Assembly (NCBI GenBank): GCA_041399155.1
Contig: JAWKTI010000001.1
Coordinates: 248,001 to 312,000, forward strand
Reading direction: 5' to 3'
Origin: Zavarzinella sp.
GTDB lineage: Bacteria > Planctomycetota > Planctomycetia > Gemmatales > Gemmataceae
Length of the DNA stretch: 64,000 nt
Of this stretch, positions 1-9,275 are shown in pieces; within the stretch, counting starts at the first letter, position 1; every line of letters starts with the position of its first letter. Below the pieces are notes generated by a model. That model was not told where the DNA came from. It saw only the letters and a program-made list of their open reading frames with translations, and searched no databases. A program made the translations under genes and the position numbers.

Positions 1-1
1 G

Positions 2-622
2 AAAATCATGCAATGCCCATCTGCACCCAATCCAAAGCGTTTTCAGGACAAAAACGATTCTCCACCACGCAAGAAAGGCGCTACAACCGATTATTTTCTG
101 CCGGAAGGAGTCCATTCAGATATGAATATTGAACTGGTCGCACTTGGTCTGCCACCATTAAGTAATTCTCCAACATCACTTTATGGAGTAATGCGACCTG
201 TTCCCGAACCTCAATCTACTTTTGCAATGGTGACAGATGGATTATCTAATACCATCTTGATTGGTGAGTGTGCAGGGCGAGAGGATGTCTGGAGGGATGG
301 CAAAATGACACCTGCAGTAGCCAACAAATCATTATCTAACTGCGCTCGAGCACAAGGAGGGGCTTGGGCAACTAACGATAATCCGTACGAAATCGGCCGA
401 AGGAGATTATGGTGTACTGGAGCGTTAACCACACCATATGGTGGTCAGATGAGAATAAATGCAACGAACGAACACAGCTTTTTGTTTTATAGTTTTCATC
501 CAGGTGTTGCGGTATTTGGTCTTGCAGATGGTTCAATTAGAACCATGACGACAAACACTTCACTCTGGACGTTGAGCGCTTTAACTACTCGAGCAGGCGG
601 CGAAACAGTTACCTTCGATTAG
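2..622 (+). CDS. DUF1559 domain protein, C-terminal part (cut by window edge)
   Basis: The frame is open from the left edge, so only the C-terminal portion is visible. It shows the usual end of planctomycete DUF1559 proteins: a segment with TDGLSNTILIGECAGR, a later SFHPGVAVFGLADGSIRTM segment, and a short tail. Family members are exported, pilin-like proteins with an N-terminal type IV prepilin signal, which would lie outside the window. Function is unknown. A full-length relative lies at 12.6-13.4 kb. The internal ATG at 8 is not treated as a start because homologous-looking sequence extends before it. Confidence 0.85.
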   Translation, partial: KIMQCPSAPNPKRFQDKNDSPPRKKGATTDYFLPEGVHSDMNIELVALGLPPLSNSPTSLYGVMRPVPEPQSTFAMVTDGLSNTILIGECAGREDVWRDGKMTPAVANKSLSNCARAQGGAWATNDNPYEIGRRRLWCTGALTTPYGGQMRINATNEHSFLFYSFHPGVAVFGLADGSIRTMTTNTSLWTLSALTTRAGGETVTFD

Positions 623-699
623 TACACAGACGAAGATAGTTGATGAGATTGCACTAAGATCAAAATTCCAACAACTATTCCAGTGGATTCGAGCAGATT

Positions 700-1041
700 T
701 TACCCTGCACGTGGGATGATCAGGCTTAAAAAGAACCCATAAATTGCCGACAAAAGAATCCCTGCCAGGCTGCCGAACAGAAATGAGTTTAGCAGCCCAC
801 GGGATATATTTTTCACAACGACCTGCGCTGGCAATTTGCGTGCCTGTTTGATTCCAATGATGGCACCTGCGAATGCACCAGCCACTGCACCTCCGGAAAC
901 AATGCCAGCCATTAAATAGCCAGCAGTCAATCGTGAAAATTCTCTCATCAAAATTGCCGCACCAATCGGTGCGGTCAGACCCGCCACGGAGCCCACAAAG
1001 GAAAACATAATCACCCACTTCCGGCTGGGTTGGTTTTTCAT
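700..1041 (-). CDS. Small hydrophobic membrane protein, unknown
   Basis: This 113-residue protein has three or four hydrophobic stretches rich in Gly and Ala (for example IVSGGAVAGAFAGAIIG), so it is almost certainly an inner-membrane protein. I do not recognise a family. The ATG at 1041 is preferred over the adjacent TTG because a GAGG sits about 9 bases upstream. It lies just downstream of the DUF4241 gene on the same strand, 34 bases after its stop, so the two may be co-transcribed. Confidence 0.6.
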   Translation of the reverse strand: MKNQPSRKWVIMFSFVGSVAGLTAPIGAAILMREFSRLTAGYLMAGIVSGGAVAGAFAGAIIGIKQARKLPAQVVVKNISRGLLNSFLFGSLAGILLSAIYGFFLSLIIPRAG

Positions 1042-1075
1042 CAAATATTGCCTCTGGTATCAAACCGACTGCAAA

Positions 1076-1696
1076 TTAAGCATCATGTACATCGAGAACT
1101 TGTTCGATGCCGAGAAACATATCGGTGACTAGACAAACGAGTTTGTTTTCAGCATTGTATCCAAAAAATGATGGATAAGTGCCATCCCCACCCCACGTGT
1201 GGAACAGGATGATATTCGCTCCAGATACCGAATCAAAACAATAGTTACCCGAAATCCCACTGTTCTCTGCCAATGCATCTTCAAAACGGTGGTAGTATTT
1301 ATCGTATTTGTTGTGTTTAGCTTGTTTCCTGAGAAACCTGGCGATTTTATGGTCCATCAAACAGCCATGTGCACTGTCAACTGAAAAGCAATCGGGCTTC
1401 GTCTCTAGCCATAACACAGGATTGCCTTCACTGAAACTAACCAAAACTAACGCAACATCCTCCTTAATCAAGGACAACATTACGGGATAAGCTCCAGGCG
1501 GTACCCTTACTGTAAAGGGCTTGCTGAATGGATCAAGAAAAGGATCAGTAACAACGATACGGCCAGTAGGCAGTATAAGAGTACCAGCATCGACGATACG
1601 AGTAGTGACACATTCACCGTCACAGGTGTGGAATTGATACCCTTCAATGAAGGCATTCCAGAGAGAATTGCTGGGTAGTTCCATCGGGATTCTCAT
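1076..1696 (-). CDS. DUF4241 domain protein
   Basis: The 206-residue protein has the DUF4241 layout: LPTGRIVVTDPF near residue 45, a PFTVRVPPGAYPV segment, then a C-terminal half with FHTWGGDGTYPSFFG. DUF4241 proteins are soluble and of unknown activity; some occur near toxin-immunity genes, but nothing here shows a toxin. The start is the first ATG, with no clear ribosome site. A partial second copy of its 3' end lies about 50 bases upstream (1750-1840). Confidence 0.7.
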   Translation of the reverse strand: MRIPMELPSNSLWNAFIEGYQFHTCDGECVTTRIVDAGTLILPTGRIVVTDPFLDPFSKPFTVRVPPGAYPVMLSLIKEDVALVLVSFSEGNPVLWLETKPDCFSVDSAHGCLMDHKIARFLRKQAKHNKYDKYYHRFEDALAENSGISGNYCFDSVSGANIILFHTWGGDGTYPSFFGYNAENKLVCLVTDMFLGIEQVLDVHDA

Positions 1697-1749
1697 TTTG
1701 ATCGAATGTAATGTGGATTTCCAGTCACTTGCGGTCAGTCAGCCCCTCC

Positions 1750-1840
1750 ACCTCTGGTATCAAACCGACCGCAAATTAAGCATCATGTGCATCGAAAAGA
1801 TATCGGTTACTAAAGAAACGAGACCTTTCCAGCAACCTGT
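1750..1840 (-). pseudogene. Remnant of a second DUF4241 gene 3' end
   Basis: Read on the minus strand, this stretch repeats the last codons and 3' flank of the DUF4241 gene: LVSLVTDIF against LVCLVTDMF, followed by the same trailer after the stop (GCTTAATTTGC and the run ending ACCAGAGG). About 17 bases corresponding to the end of the coding region are missing. Only the 3' tip of the copy remains. It shows a past tandem duplication followed by deletion. Confidence 0.65.
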
Positions 1841-1866
1841 CAATTTCATTCTATCCCAAATCCAAT

Positions 1867-2448
1867 TCAGCCATTCTGGGGGTTCGCCTGGCGCAACTCT
1901 GAAGAAGAGATATCTTCCCGAAAGTCTTGTTCTGTAAGAACTTCCAGCAAACTCTCCCACCCTGCAGGTGGGGAAAGTTCCGATCCTGTCCGAAATTGAC
2001 CAGCCGCATCCACTCGACCTGCCACCAGAAATCGCGTGCCGCACGCAAGAAAGGCATCCCGGGCAGCATCCAGCCCATAACTGCCTTTCTGATAGTACTT
2101 TGCGTCAATTAGCCGTACTGCAGTGTCCATTCCTAACACAAACTGCCAGCCGGGGAATAGCGTCACCTTTTCCAGAAACGTGGGGGCATCCGTCAGCCAT
2201 AGTGGTGCCACCTGATGGAATTGTGCCTTCCGCTGCGAAATTATTTCTTGTGTCAGGGGTGGCTTGTCGACGTTGCGAATGCTCAGTTCAAAATGAACCA
2301 CACGTCCGGTGCGAAGTTCGGCCAGCTTCGCCAGACGTAAGTGCCCGATATGTAAGGGGTTAAATGAGCCAGGGAAAAGAACCCCTGGCTCGATTTCCGG
2401 CCGCACCGTGGTGCGACCATCGACATGCACTAACTGCGGCAGTTGCAC
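1867..2448 (-). CDS. NadD-like nucleotidyltransferase
   Basis: The 193-residue protein belongs to the nucleotidyltransferase alpha/beta-phosphodiesterase superfamily. It has FPGSFNPLHIGHLRLA near residue 26, carrying the HxGH-type motif for nucleotide binding, and a C-terminal EDISSSELR matching the ISxSxxR motif. These are the marks of nicotinate-nucleotide adenylyltransferase and related cytidylyltransferase-like proteins. It probably transfers an adenylyl group to a mononucleotide, but the exact substrate is not visible. The start is GTG at 2448. It sits 52 bases after the stop of the DUF3500 gene on the same strand. Confidence 0.7.
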   Translation of the reverse strand: MQLPQLVHVDGRTTVRPEIEPGVLFPGSFNPLHIGHLRLAKLAELRTGRVVHFELSIRNVDKPPLTQEIISQRKAQFHQVAPLWLTDAPTFLEKVTLFPGWQFVLGMDTAVRLIDAKYYQKGSYGLDAARDAFLACGTRFLVAGRVDAAGQFRTGSELSPPAGWESLLEVLTEQDFREDISSSELRQANPQNG

Positions 2449-2500
2449 GTAAAATCATCCACTCAAAGCAATTCTGTGGGCACGAAAAACCACTTGAGGA

Positions 2501-3529
2501 TTAGCCGACTTTGCTGGAAATGTTCACAAACGTATGCACGTGGGGGAGAACACGGAAGTTCCATACCATCCCTGGGCCTTCCAGACGCCAGAAACTCCAG
2601 GGTTGCTTGTTGTCGGTTTCGGTGCCTTCATGCCCTTCACCGTAAAAGGCAAGATGTACTTTTTCCATCCCACCGGTGGCCTTGATGATGTCAACAACTT
2701 CATTGCCATCCTGTTGACGGAATGGCGAGAGAATGGTTTTCAGCACCATGTCGACCAGTTCCTGCTGATCGTTGGAGAGTGCTTTATAGGCAATTCCAGG
2801 TCGGGTAGCGGCTTTCGGAGTCAAAATGACCGATTTTTCACCTTCGCCTGGAGTACCTTTGGTGATTAACGCCAGTTTGCGTTGTTTTTCATCCAGTGCA
2901 TCGAAGACGCGTGCCACTTCTTTCGTTTGATATGCGAATACGTTACGATCGCTGTAACCGTTGGGGGTATGGCCGTAATAAATTGGCCCACCGAAAGCGG
3001 CACCTTCTTCAGAATCACCATCGCACCGAATCGTCAGGTGGTGACCGCTGAACAGAAAAGCGAATTTTTTGCCGCTTTCATCAACAAACAGGTCCGCACC
3101 GCAGTTTTCGAAGGTTTTGGAATTATCCCAGGTGCCTGCACGGGAAATCACGTGCATTGCCTTTTCATCTGCTGCAATTGCTTTGACAACCTTTAAAACG
3201 AGATCCTGCTGTGCTTTGGTGTAAACGGTGCCAATGGTTTTGTCGAGAGCACGGTTCGGATTCACCACCTTTCGCCGACGATCCATCCATGGTTTCACCA
3301 CTGCTTTCTTCTGGGTGTCGTTCAGGCCGGCCATTAATTCTTTGACCAGGTCTTCCGCCACGGTATTCACCACGCGGGGCATGGGGCCGATTTCTGCACG
3401 GGCTGCTGTGGGTAACAACAAGTTACCTGCCAGACCCATTGCCACACCACCTAATGCGACGGTTCGAACGAAATCACGACGATCAACGCTGACGCATTCG
3501 GGACATGTTTCTTGAAAGGTGCGATCCAT
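2501..3529 (-). CDS. Tat-exported DUF3500 protein
   Basis: The N-terminus has a twin-arginine signal (DRRDFVRTVALGGVAMGL) ending near AARA, so the protein is probably exported folded. The mature part matches DUF3500: PWMDRRRKVVNPNRALDKT, SGHHLTIRC, GPIYYGHTPNGY, and a C-terminal half with VHLAFYGEGHEG. The activity of DUF3500 is not established. The second in-frame ATG (3529) lies 8 bases after GGAG and is preferred to the ATG at 3535, giving 342 residues. An AT-rich noncoding stretch of about 260 bases precedes it. Confidence 0.8.
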   Translation of the reverse strand: MDRTFQETCPECVSVDRRDFVRTVALGGVAMGLAGNLLLPTAARAEIGPMPRVVNTVAEDLVKELMAGLNDTQKKAVVKPWMDRRRKVVNPNRALDKTIGTVYTKAQQDLVLKVVKAIAADEKAMHVISRAGTWDNSKTFENCGADLFVDESGKKFAFLFSGHHLTIRCDGDSEEGAAFGGPIYYGHTPNGYSDRNVFAYQTKEVARVFDALDEKQRKLALITKGTPGEGEKSVILTPKAATRPGIAYKALSNDQQELVDMVLKTILSPFRQQDGNEVVDIIKATGGMEKVHLAFYGEGHEGTETDNKQPWSFWRLEGPGMVWNFRVLPHVHTFVNISSKVG

Positions 3530-3791
3530 GTACATTCTCCAGTATTAAAGGTTGGATTTGCATTTTACCCCACATGGGGGCGATCCACGCAAACAAAATC
3601 TGAAAATTTTCATTTCATTCTCATGAATTTTTGATTGTTTGGGCTTTTCGCACCCACATAAAGTGGCGAAAATCGTCAATTTCGTGCCGGAATTATTCCT
3701 TGACGGGGAATTTTCCCACAATCAACTACCCCACGAAACGAATATCATGGTGGGTAAGTGAGTTTTTTCGGAACTTTCGGGAGTAGGACAG

Positions 3792-4397
3792 ATGAATGCA
3801 AATCGAGATGTGCGGTATCCATTGGGCCTGCCCCCAGGGAGTGTCCGCGGTTTAATGTCGTTGCAGATCATGTTTTCCTTCTGGCTACTGCTGTTGCTGC
3901 CAGATACCAAGTCAATGCCAATCCCGCTGAATCTGTACTTTCTGCTGGGCCTGGTGATGGTATTTTTCGTGTCCCACGGAAAAAGTATTGATCACAGTGA
4001 AGAAGCGGGCAGTCCGCTGGGTTTACCCAAAGGGACCATTCGCGTCGTGATCGTATTGATTACTGGTGCCATAGTGGCTTACCTTGCACTGCAAATGCCA
4101 GAACGGTTTGGCCGGTTGACTCCCACCGGGTTGAAGCCCCGCGAATGGCAATATTACATGGGTGCGTTGTTTGGTGGCTTCTTTTTTGGCCATTTTCTAC
4201 GCATTTTTCCATTCAAAAATGCAGCCGTTTTCCAGTCGTTTCAAGCCTGGCTGGCACTGCTGTCGATGTTCGCACTGGTTGTGGAACTGATTATTGATGT
4301 GTTCATCAACCCGACAATGCTGAATAAAATCGATACGGTGGCGGCCCATACCGCGTTAACAGCGATCGTGGCAGGGTATTTCGGTACCCGGTCGTGA
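3792..4397 (+). CDS. Polytopic membrane protein, unknown
   Basis: This 201-residue protein has five or six hydrophobic segments, including SFWLLLLLPDT, FLLGLVMVFFVSHGK and VIVLITGAIVAYLALQM. Two similar short motifs, PLGLPPGSVRGLMS and PLGLPKGTIRVVIV, precede membrane segments, suggesting an internal duplication. I do not recognise a named family. The ATG follows a weak GTAGGAC site. It ends 112 bases before purM and may share a promoter region, but nothing ties it to purine synthesis. Confidence 0.65.
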   Translation: MNANRDVRYPLGLPPGSVRGLMSLQIMFSFWLLLLLPDTKSMPIPLNLYFLLGLVMVFFVSHGKSIDHSEEAGSPLGLPKGTIRVVIVLITGAIVAYLALQMPERFGRLTPTGLKPREWQYYMGALFGGFFFGHFLRIFPFKNAAVFQSFQAWLALLSMFALVVELIIDVFINPTMLNKIDTVAAHTALTAIVAGYFGTRS

Positions 4398-4509
4398 TTT
4401 CCTGGTAATTGCGGTCTGCTTCCCCTTGATTTTCATATTCCATCAGCCGAATTTTTCCCTGTCGCTAAAACGAACAATTGTACGTTGAACACAGGGAATT
4501 GTTTGTTTC

Positions 4510-5565
4510 ATGCCACCTTCCATTGATTACCGCAGTGCGGGATTAGACTTAGATATTTACGAAAACACTATTGGCCGGATTGGCCAACTGGTCAAGCGTT
4601 CCCACACACCAGGAGTGCTTGGCAGTTTCGGTGGCTTTGCCTCCCTGTTTCAACTGGATATTCAGGCACTGGCAAAAGAAGGCTACCAGCACCCCATCCT
4701 GGTCACCTGCACCGATGGGGTGGGCACCAAGTTGAAAGTTGCCAGCATGCTGAACCGTTTCGATACCGTGGGGATCGATCTGGTAGCGATGTCGGTCAAC
4801 GATGCCCTTTGCTACGGGGCGAAACCACTGGTGTTTCTGGACTATCTGGCGATGCCGAAAGACGACCCACTGCTGGCGGAACAATTAGTTGCCGGCATGG
4901 CCGAAGGGTGCGTGCAGGCGGGTTGTGCCCTGACGGGTGGCGAAACGGCCATTCTGCCGGACTTCTATGCCCCAGGCGATTTTGATACCGCAGGTTTTGT
5001 GGTTGCCGTGGTTGAAAAAAGCCACATTATTGATGGCAGCACTATCCAGAAGGGTGATGTGGTGCTGGGATTAGCTTCCACCGGCCTGCATTCGAATGGT
5101 TACAGTCTGGCTCGGAAAATTGCCTTTGACCATGCCCAACTTCCAGTGGATCAGTTTGTACCAGAACTGGATCAGACGATTGGCGATGCGTTGTTGACCC
5201 CCACGAAAATCTATGTGCAGGCAGTGCTGGATGTATTGGCAAAACATCGCCCGGCGGTTCATGGCATGGCCCACATTACCGGTGGGGGAATTGTGGATAA
5301 CCTGCCACGGGTGCTGCATGCAGGCCATAAAGCAGTTGTTCGTCGTGGTAGCTGGCCAATGCCGCCAATTTTCACCTGGTTGCAGAACCATGGCAACGTG
5401 GCCGAAGCAGAAATGGATCGCGTCTTCAATTGTGGCATTGGCTACACCATGGTGGTAGCCGCCGATCTGGTGGCTGGGATTCAAGCCGTATTGCAACAGC
5501 ACGAGATTCCCTCGTGGCCAATTGGTGAAATTGTTGCTGGTGATCCGATTGTCGAGTGGGCATAA
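4510..5565 (+). CDS. purM: Phosphoribosylformylglycinamidine cyclo-ligase
   Basis: AIR synthetase, the fifth step of de novo purine synthesis: ATP-dependent closure of FGAM to 5-aminoimidazole ribonucleotide in the cytoplasm. The 351 residues match the usual length. Hallmarks are the N-terminal YRSAGLD with the SHTPGVLGSFGGFA glycine-rich segment, CTDGVGTKLKVA, GIDLVAMSVNDAL, LTGGETA, and GLASTGLHSNGYSLAR. The riboflavin synthase gene starts one base after its stop codon, so the two are probably translated together; both use purine-related precursors, which may explain the pairing. Confidence 0.95.
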   Translation: MPPSIDYRSAGLDLDIYENTIGRIGQLVKRSHTPGVLGSFGGFASLFQLDIQALAKEGYQHPILVTCTDGVGTKLKVASMLNRFDTVGIDLVAMSVNDALCYGAKPLVFLDYLAMPKDDPLLAEQLVAGMAEGCVQAGCALTGGETAILPDFYAPGDFDTAGFVVAVVEKSHIIDGSTIQKGDVVLGLASTGLHSNGYSLARKIAFDHAQLPVDQFVPELDQTIGDALLTPTKIYVQAVLDVLAKHRPAVHGMAHITGGGIVDNLPRVLHAGHKAVVRRGSWPMPPIFTWLQNHGNVAEAEMDRVFNCGIGYTMVVAADLVAGIQAVLQQHEIPSWPIGEIVAGDPIVEWA

Positions 5566-5566
5566 C

Positions 5567-6166
5567 ATGTTTACCGGATTAGTGGAACAGTTAGGAACAG
5601 TGGTTCATACCCACCACGAACAGGTTGGATGCCGCATTCAGGTGCGGTCCACGTTTTCCCACGAAGTGACACTGGGTGAAAGCATTGCAGTCAACGGTGT
5701 CTGCCTTACTGCGGTATCAATCGAAGGGGAAGTAATCGCGTTTGATGTGGGACCGGAAACATTGTTACGCACCAACCTGGGTAGTTTGCAGCCAGGAAAT
5801 CAGGTAAATCTGGAACGTTCATTACGTGTTGGCGACCGCATCGGTGGGCATTTTGTCCAGGGCCATATTGATCAGGTTGGCACCATCGTCCAGCGTCAAC
5901 GCTCAGGAGACTGGGATGACATCTGGTTTGGAACCACGTCGGAAATGAGTTCATTACTCATCCCGAAAGGGAGTATAGCCATCGATGGCATCAGTCTCAC
6001 CGTGGTATCGGTTCATGAGAGTCGCTTTAATGTGATGCTGATCCCCCACACTCAGGCGATTACGACACTGGGCTTCAAGCAGGTGGGAGACCTCGTAAAC
6101 CTGGAGTTTGACATGCTGGCAAAGCACGTCGCGCGGCTACTGATGACAAATCCTTATCGCGCATAA
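5567..6166 (+). CDS. ribE: Riboflavin synthase, alpha chain
   Basis: Catalyses dismutation of two 6,7-dimethyl-8-ribityllumazine molecules to riboflavin and a pyrimidinedione. It has the two lumazine-binding repeats: MFTGLVEQLGTV with VNGVCLTAV in the first half, and GGHFVQGHIDQVGTI with IDGISLTVV in the second. Length is 199 residues, normal for the family. The ATG at 5567 is chosen although the frame is open upstream, because MFTG is the invariant N-terminus. It is immediately downstream of purM. Confidence 0.95.
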   Translation: MFTGLVEQLGTVVHTHHEQVGCRIQVRSTFSHEVTLGESIAVNGVCLTAVSIEGEVIAFDVGPETLLRTNLGSLQPGNQVNLERSLRVGDRIGGHFVQGHIDQVGTIVQRQRSGDWDDIWFGTTSEMSSLLIPKGSIAIDGISLTVVSVHESRFNVMLIPHTQAITTLGFKQVGDLVNLEFDMLAKHVARLLMTNPYRA

Positions 6167-6243
6167 TCGAAGCATGCAACGGACTTATTTCAATGAATCA
6201 TATTCACAGTTAGGTATTGAATAATATCATATGAGAGGTTCGA

Positions 6244-6804
6244 ATGTCATTTGCAACAATATATTGCTATCCGAACACCACACTTGCTGATTATTTACCA
6301 CATTACAAAAAAGTAAAGTCAAAGACACCCACACATGGCTACATGCTCTACTACGAGGGAAAAAATCATCTTGCTATCATGGGGAATTGTACTGTAATTC
6401 TCGACGATCTGCATCGTATTTTTACGACACGCCTGGAAGCACTTTACCAGGCTGCAACAATTTGGGAATACATGCTTTGTGAAAATAATGACTATGTTGA
6501 TTTCTTCTCTGTAAGTAGAAAGTTCTGGGAAACATATGATGAAGAAACTCATGACGATCAACAACAATGGCGAGGAGATTACAACAAAGTAGCCCAACTG
6601 TTTTCTGTTGATGCAAGTAGAATTTCGAATTATTATCAAACTTGGGAAATCGATTGGACTAATCCTGATTATATTGAGAACCTCATAGAATATGGCAAAG
6701 CTTATCCGGACGATCAATGCTGTCGTGGACAGGTACACCAGCTAGTAGATTTTCTGAATGCACTTGGTTTGGGGTGGCCTGTACACAATTTAATGGAGTT
6801 GTAA
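6244..6804 (+). CDS. Hypothetical protein, 186 aa
   Basis: A soluble-looking protein rich in Tyr, Asp and Trp, with no membrane segment or signal. I do not recognise a family. Its coding sequence is clearly more AT-rich than the neighbouring purM, ribE and esterase genes, which suggests acquisition by transfer. The start ATG follows AGAGG by about 6 bases. It stands alone between ribE and the small HAD-like gene. Confidence 0.6.
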   Translation: MSFATIYCYPNTTLADYLPHYKKVKSKTPTHGYMLYYEGKNHLAIMGNCTVILDDLHRIFTTRLEALYQAATIWEYMLCENNDYVDFFSVSRKFWETYDEETHDDQQQWRGDYNKVAQLFSVDASRISNYYQTWEIDWTNPDYIENLIEYGKAYPDDQCCRGQVHQLVDFLNALGLGWPVHNLMEL

Positions 6805-6890
6805 GGATATTTTTCTTCAACAGTTTCATTTTAATACTGAAAATAGCTTTTGAAAGCTGTATTCTTTTCACACTCCTCCTGGAGAATGAA

Positions 6891-7337
6891 TTGAGCGTGT
6901 CTCGACCCGCTAAAATCAAAGTGCTTGCGCTGGATCTGGAACGCACTCTGATCGACAATGCCATGAGTGGGCAACCACGGCCTGGGCTTGATGAGTTCCT
7001 GCATTTTTGTCATCAACAATTCGAGCGCGTGGCTATTTTCAGCACAGTCGAAGAAGCTGACGCTCGATCGGTTATTTCAGATTTGAAGATGGTTGGACAA
7101 GTACCATCGGAGTTGTTCGATCGCCTTGAATTCATCAATTGGGTCGGAGAATTTAAAGATTTGTCATTCGTAATCGATGCTGATCCCCAGGAAGTATTGC
7201 TGATCGATGACGATGAAGGCTGGATCAGGCCAGATCAACGAAGCCTGTGGCTTCCGATTAAGGCATGGGACGGTGGGGATGATTTTGAACTGAAGCAGGT
7301 ACAGAAGAAACTTGAATCACTGCTCGCGAATCGTTAA
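6891..7337 (+). CDS. HAD-like phosphatase (NIF/FCP type)
   Basis: The 148-residue protein begins with an acidic strand VLALDLERTLID, a variant of the HAD nucleophile motif DxDxT in which the second Asp is replaced, and continues with VAIFSTVEEADA and LLIDDDEGWIRP, matching HAD motifs II and III. It therefore resembles small NIF/FCP-type HAD proteins. Because motif I reads DLERT rather than DxDxT, catalytic activity is uncertain. I chose the TTG at 6891, which has GGAG six bases upstream; the longer open frame begins inside the preceding gene and is unlikely. Confidence 0.6.
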   Translation: MSVSRPAKIKVLALDLERTLIDNAMSGQPRPGLDEFLHFCHQQFERVAIFSTVEEADARSVISDLKMVGQVPSELFDRLEFINWVGEFKDLSFVIDADPQEVLLIDDDEGWIRPDQRSLWLPIKAWDGGDDFELKQVQKKLESLLANR

Positions 7338-7394
7338 TGTAAGCTGTTACCAGAAAACAACTTAGAGCAATAAACGGTACGACAGTGGAGAATC

Positions 7395-9218
7395 ATGATG
7401 ACACTGAAGATCTGGACTATTCTGTTCGGGCTTTCTTACTTATTTCCAGTCACTGCCGACGACAAACCAATTCCCCCCACTACGGTAACGGAGCTTTTCG
7501 CCGACTTCGATCCTCGAAAAGATGCCCTTGAAGTAAAGGTCGTGCGGGAGTGGGAAAAAGAGAGGATTGTATACAGGTACGTCACGTTTCAAATTGGCAT
7601 GTTCAAAGGTAAGTCTGCTCAAATGGCAGCATTTTACGCTTTTCCCAAGGGGACGAAGAAGACTGCTGCATTAATGCATCTACATGGTGGTGGTCAGCGG
7701 GCATTTCTGCATGAAGTCGAGTTTTACGCCAGGCGTGGTTACCCCTGTCTTTCGATTAATTGGGGTGGTCGGGAAATGGAAGGTGCGATGGCGGGAGATC
7801 CGAATACAGATTGGGGAGCTGTGGATCCTACCCAGCAGAATGTACCAGGATACTTCAACCTCAAGCCAGGCGACAAGTATCTGGATCCTTTTGATTCCCC
7901 CCGAAATAACAACTGGTATCTGCTGACACTTGGTGCCAGACGTGGTCTGACATTTTTAGAACAACAACCTGAAGTCGATGCCGAAAAACTTGGCGTCTAC
8001 GGGCATTCGATGGGTGGCAATTTAACAGTATACGTTGCTGGCAGCGATAATCGCGTCAAGGCTGCGGCACCTTCGGTGGGTGGTTCTGGATTTCGAACTC
8101 AACCGTGGCCGCTGCTTCCAGAATACAAACCACAAACGCCGAATGGTGACGTCAAATTGTTTGATGCCACGATCGGATTTGAATCTTATGCCAGACAAAT
8201 TACTGCCCCGCTGCTTTGGCTGGGTGCAACGAATGATTTTCACGGTATCATGGATGACACCTATCGTACAGGTGAACTGATCCCGCATCAAAAGGTACGG
8301 TATTCCTTCACACCACATATGAATCATCGATTCACTCCGGAATTTGCTGTCACGAGGCCGTTATGGTTCGACCAATATCTCAAAGGTGACTTTTCGTTTC
8401 CGAAGACACCTCAAACCAACTTAAACCTGGAAACGAGTGACCACATCCCACAATTCGAAGTCCGGCCGGATTCGTTGCAGGATGTTACTGAAGTTCATGT
8501 TTACTACTCTCTTGACCCTGATCCACGTGCAAGATTCTGGCGATCTGCAGAAGCAACGAAACTGGGAGACACGTGGACGAGTAAACTGCCTGTGATGAGT
8601 GTGGAACAACCACTATTTGCTTTCGCCAATGTGGTGTACAAGATACAAAAAGCCAACTCGGCACCACAAAGTCCGCCCACAGAACGATATGCGATCAGTT
8701 CCATGCTTCATCTGGCAGCACCGAAAACACTCGTAGCCAAATCAGTTTCTGCCACAGACAAAACCGATCCAATCATTGAAGATTTTCAACACGGGTGGGG
8801 AGATTGGTATCGATTATCTTCTGAAAACCCCCACCACTGGGAGTTTTCAACGAGGAAACTTTCTGACCCGAAGTGGCGTGGGAAAGCACACAACATGCTT
8901 ACGATTGACGTCCAAACTGAAAAGCCAAACGAACTCGTGATTGTGCTGACGGAGAATTTTTTCCGGCAGTATCGTGGCAAGCAACGGGAATTGGTGGCAA
9001 CGATTCAACTGAATGGTGGCAAGATCCCACAAACTGTTTCGTTGAAACCAACAGATTTTCGAGATAGTTCGGGCAAGAGGCTATCCAACTGGTCGAATAT
9101 CGACTTACTGTCGTTCCGGGCGTATTACGACAAAGGGGAAAAACTGATCGGCAGTAAAAACTGGGCAGGCTCCAAGCCAGTTTTCAGGAAATTGTGGTGG
9201 CAGACCAGCAACAAATGA
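7395..9218 (+). CDS. Secreted alpha/beta hydrolase, acetyl-xylan-esterase type
   Basis: A 607-residue protein with an N-terminal signal peptide (hydrophobic core WTILFGLSYLFPVTA). Residues about 90-345 form an alpha/beta hydrolase: oxyanion-side LMHLHGGGQRAF, nucleophile elbow GHSMGG near residue 204, and a C-terminal catalytic His candidate in FTPHMNHRFTP. The remaining 250 residues are beta-rich, probably carbohydrate- or surface-binding. The fold suggests an esterase acting on polysaccharide esters outside the cytoplasm, but the substrate is inferred only. It starts with two consecutive ATG codons after GGAG and is not in an evident operon. Confidence 0.75.
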   Translation: MMTLKIWTILFGLSYLFPVTADDKPIPPTTVTELFADFDPRKDALEVKVVREWEKERIVYRYVTFQIGMFKGKSAQMAAFYAFPKGTKKTAALMHLHGGGQRAFLHEVEFYARRGYPCLSINWGGREMEGAMAGDPNTDWGAVDPTQQNVPGYFNLKPGDKYLDPFDSPRNNNWYLLTLGARRGLTFLEQQPEVDAEKLGVYGHSMGGNLTVYVAGSDNRVKAAAPSVGGSGFRTQPWPLLPEYKPQTPNGDVKLFDATIGFESYARQITAPLLWLGATNDFHGIMDDTYRTGELIPHQKVRYSFTPHMNHRFTPEFAVTRPLWFDQYLKGDFSFPKTPQTNLNLETSDHIPQFEVRPDSLQDVTEVHVYYSLDPDPRARFWRSAEATKLGDTWTSKLPVMSVEQPLFAFANVVYKIQKANSAPQSPPTERYAISSMLHLAAPKTLVAKSVSATDKTDPIIEDFQHGWGDWYRLSSENPHHWEFSTRKLSDPKWRGKAHNMLTIDVQTEKPNELVIVLTENFFRQYRGKQRELVATIQLNGGKIPQTVSLKPTDFRDSSGKRLSNWSNIDLLSFRAYYDKGEKLIGSKNWAGSKPVFRKLWWQTSNK

Positions 9219-9275
9219 TATCCCCACATCAATGCTGCACATGGGATCAAAACCACTTCATTCTCTCGAACTGGT

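Noticed and set aside
211..432. Minus-strand frame of 73 codons within the DUF1559 gene
   Set aside because: It lies wholly inside a recognised gene on the other strand and shows no motif or ribosome site.
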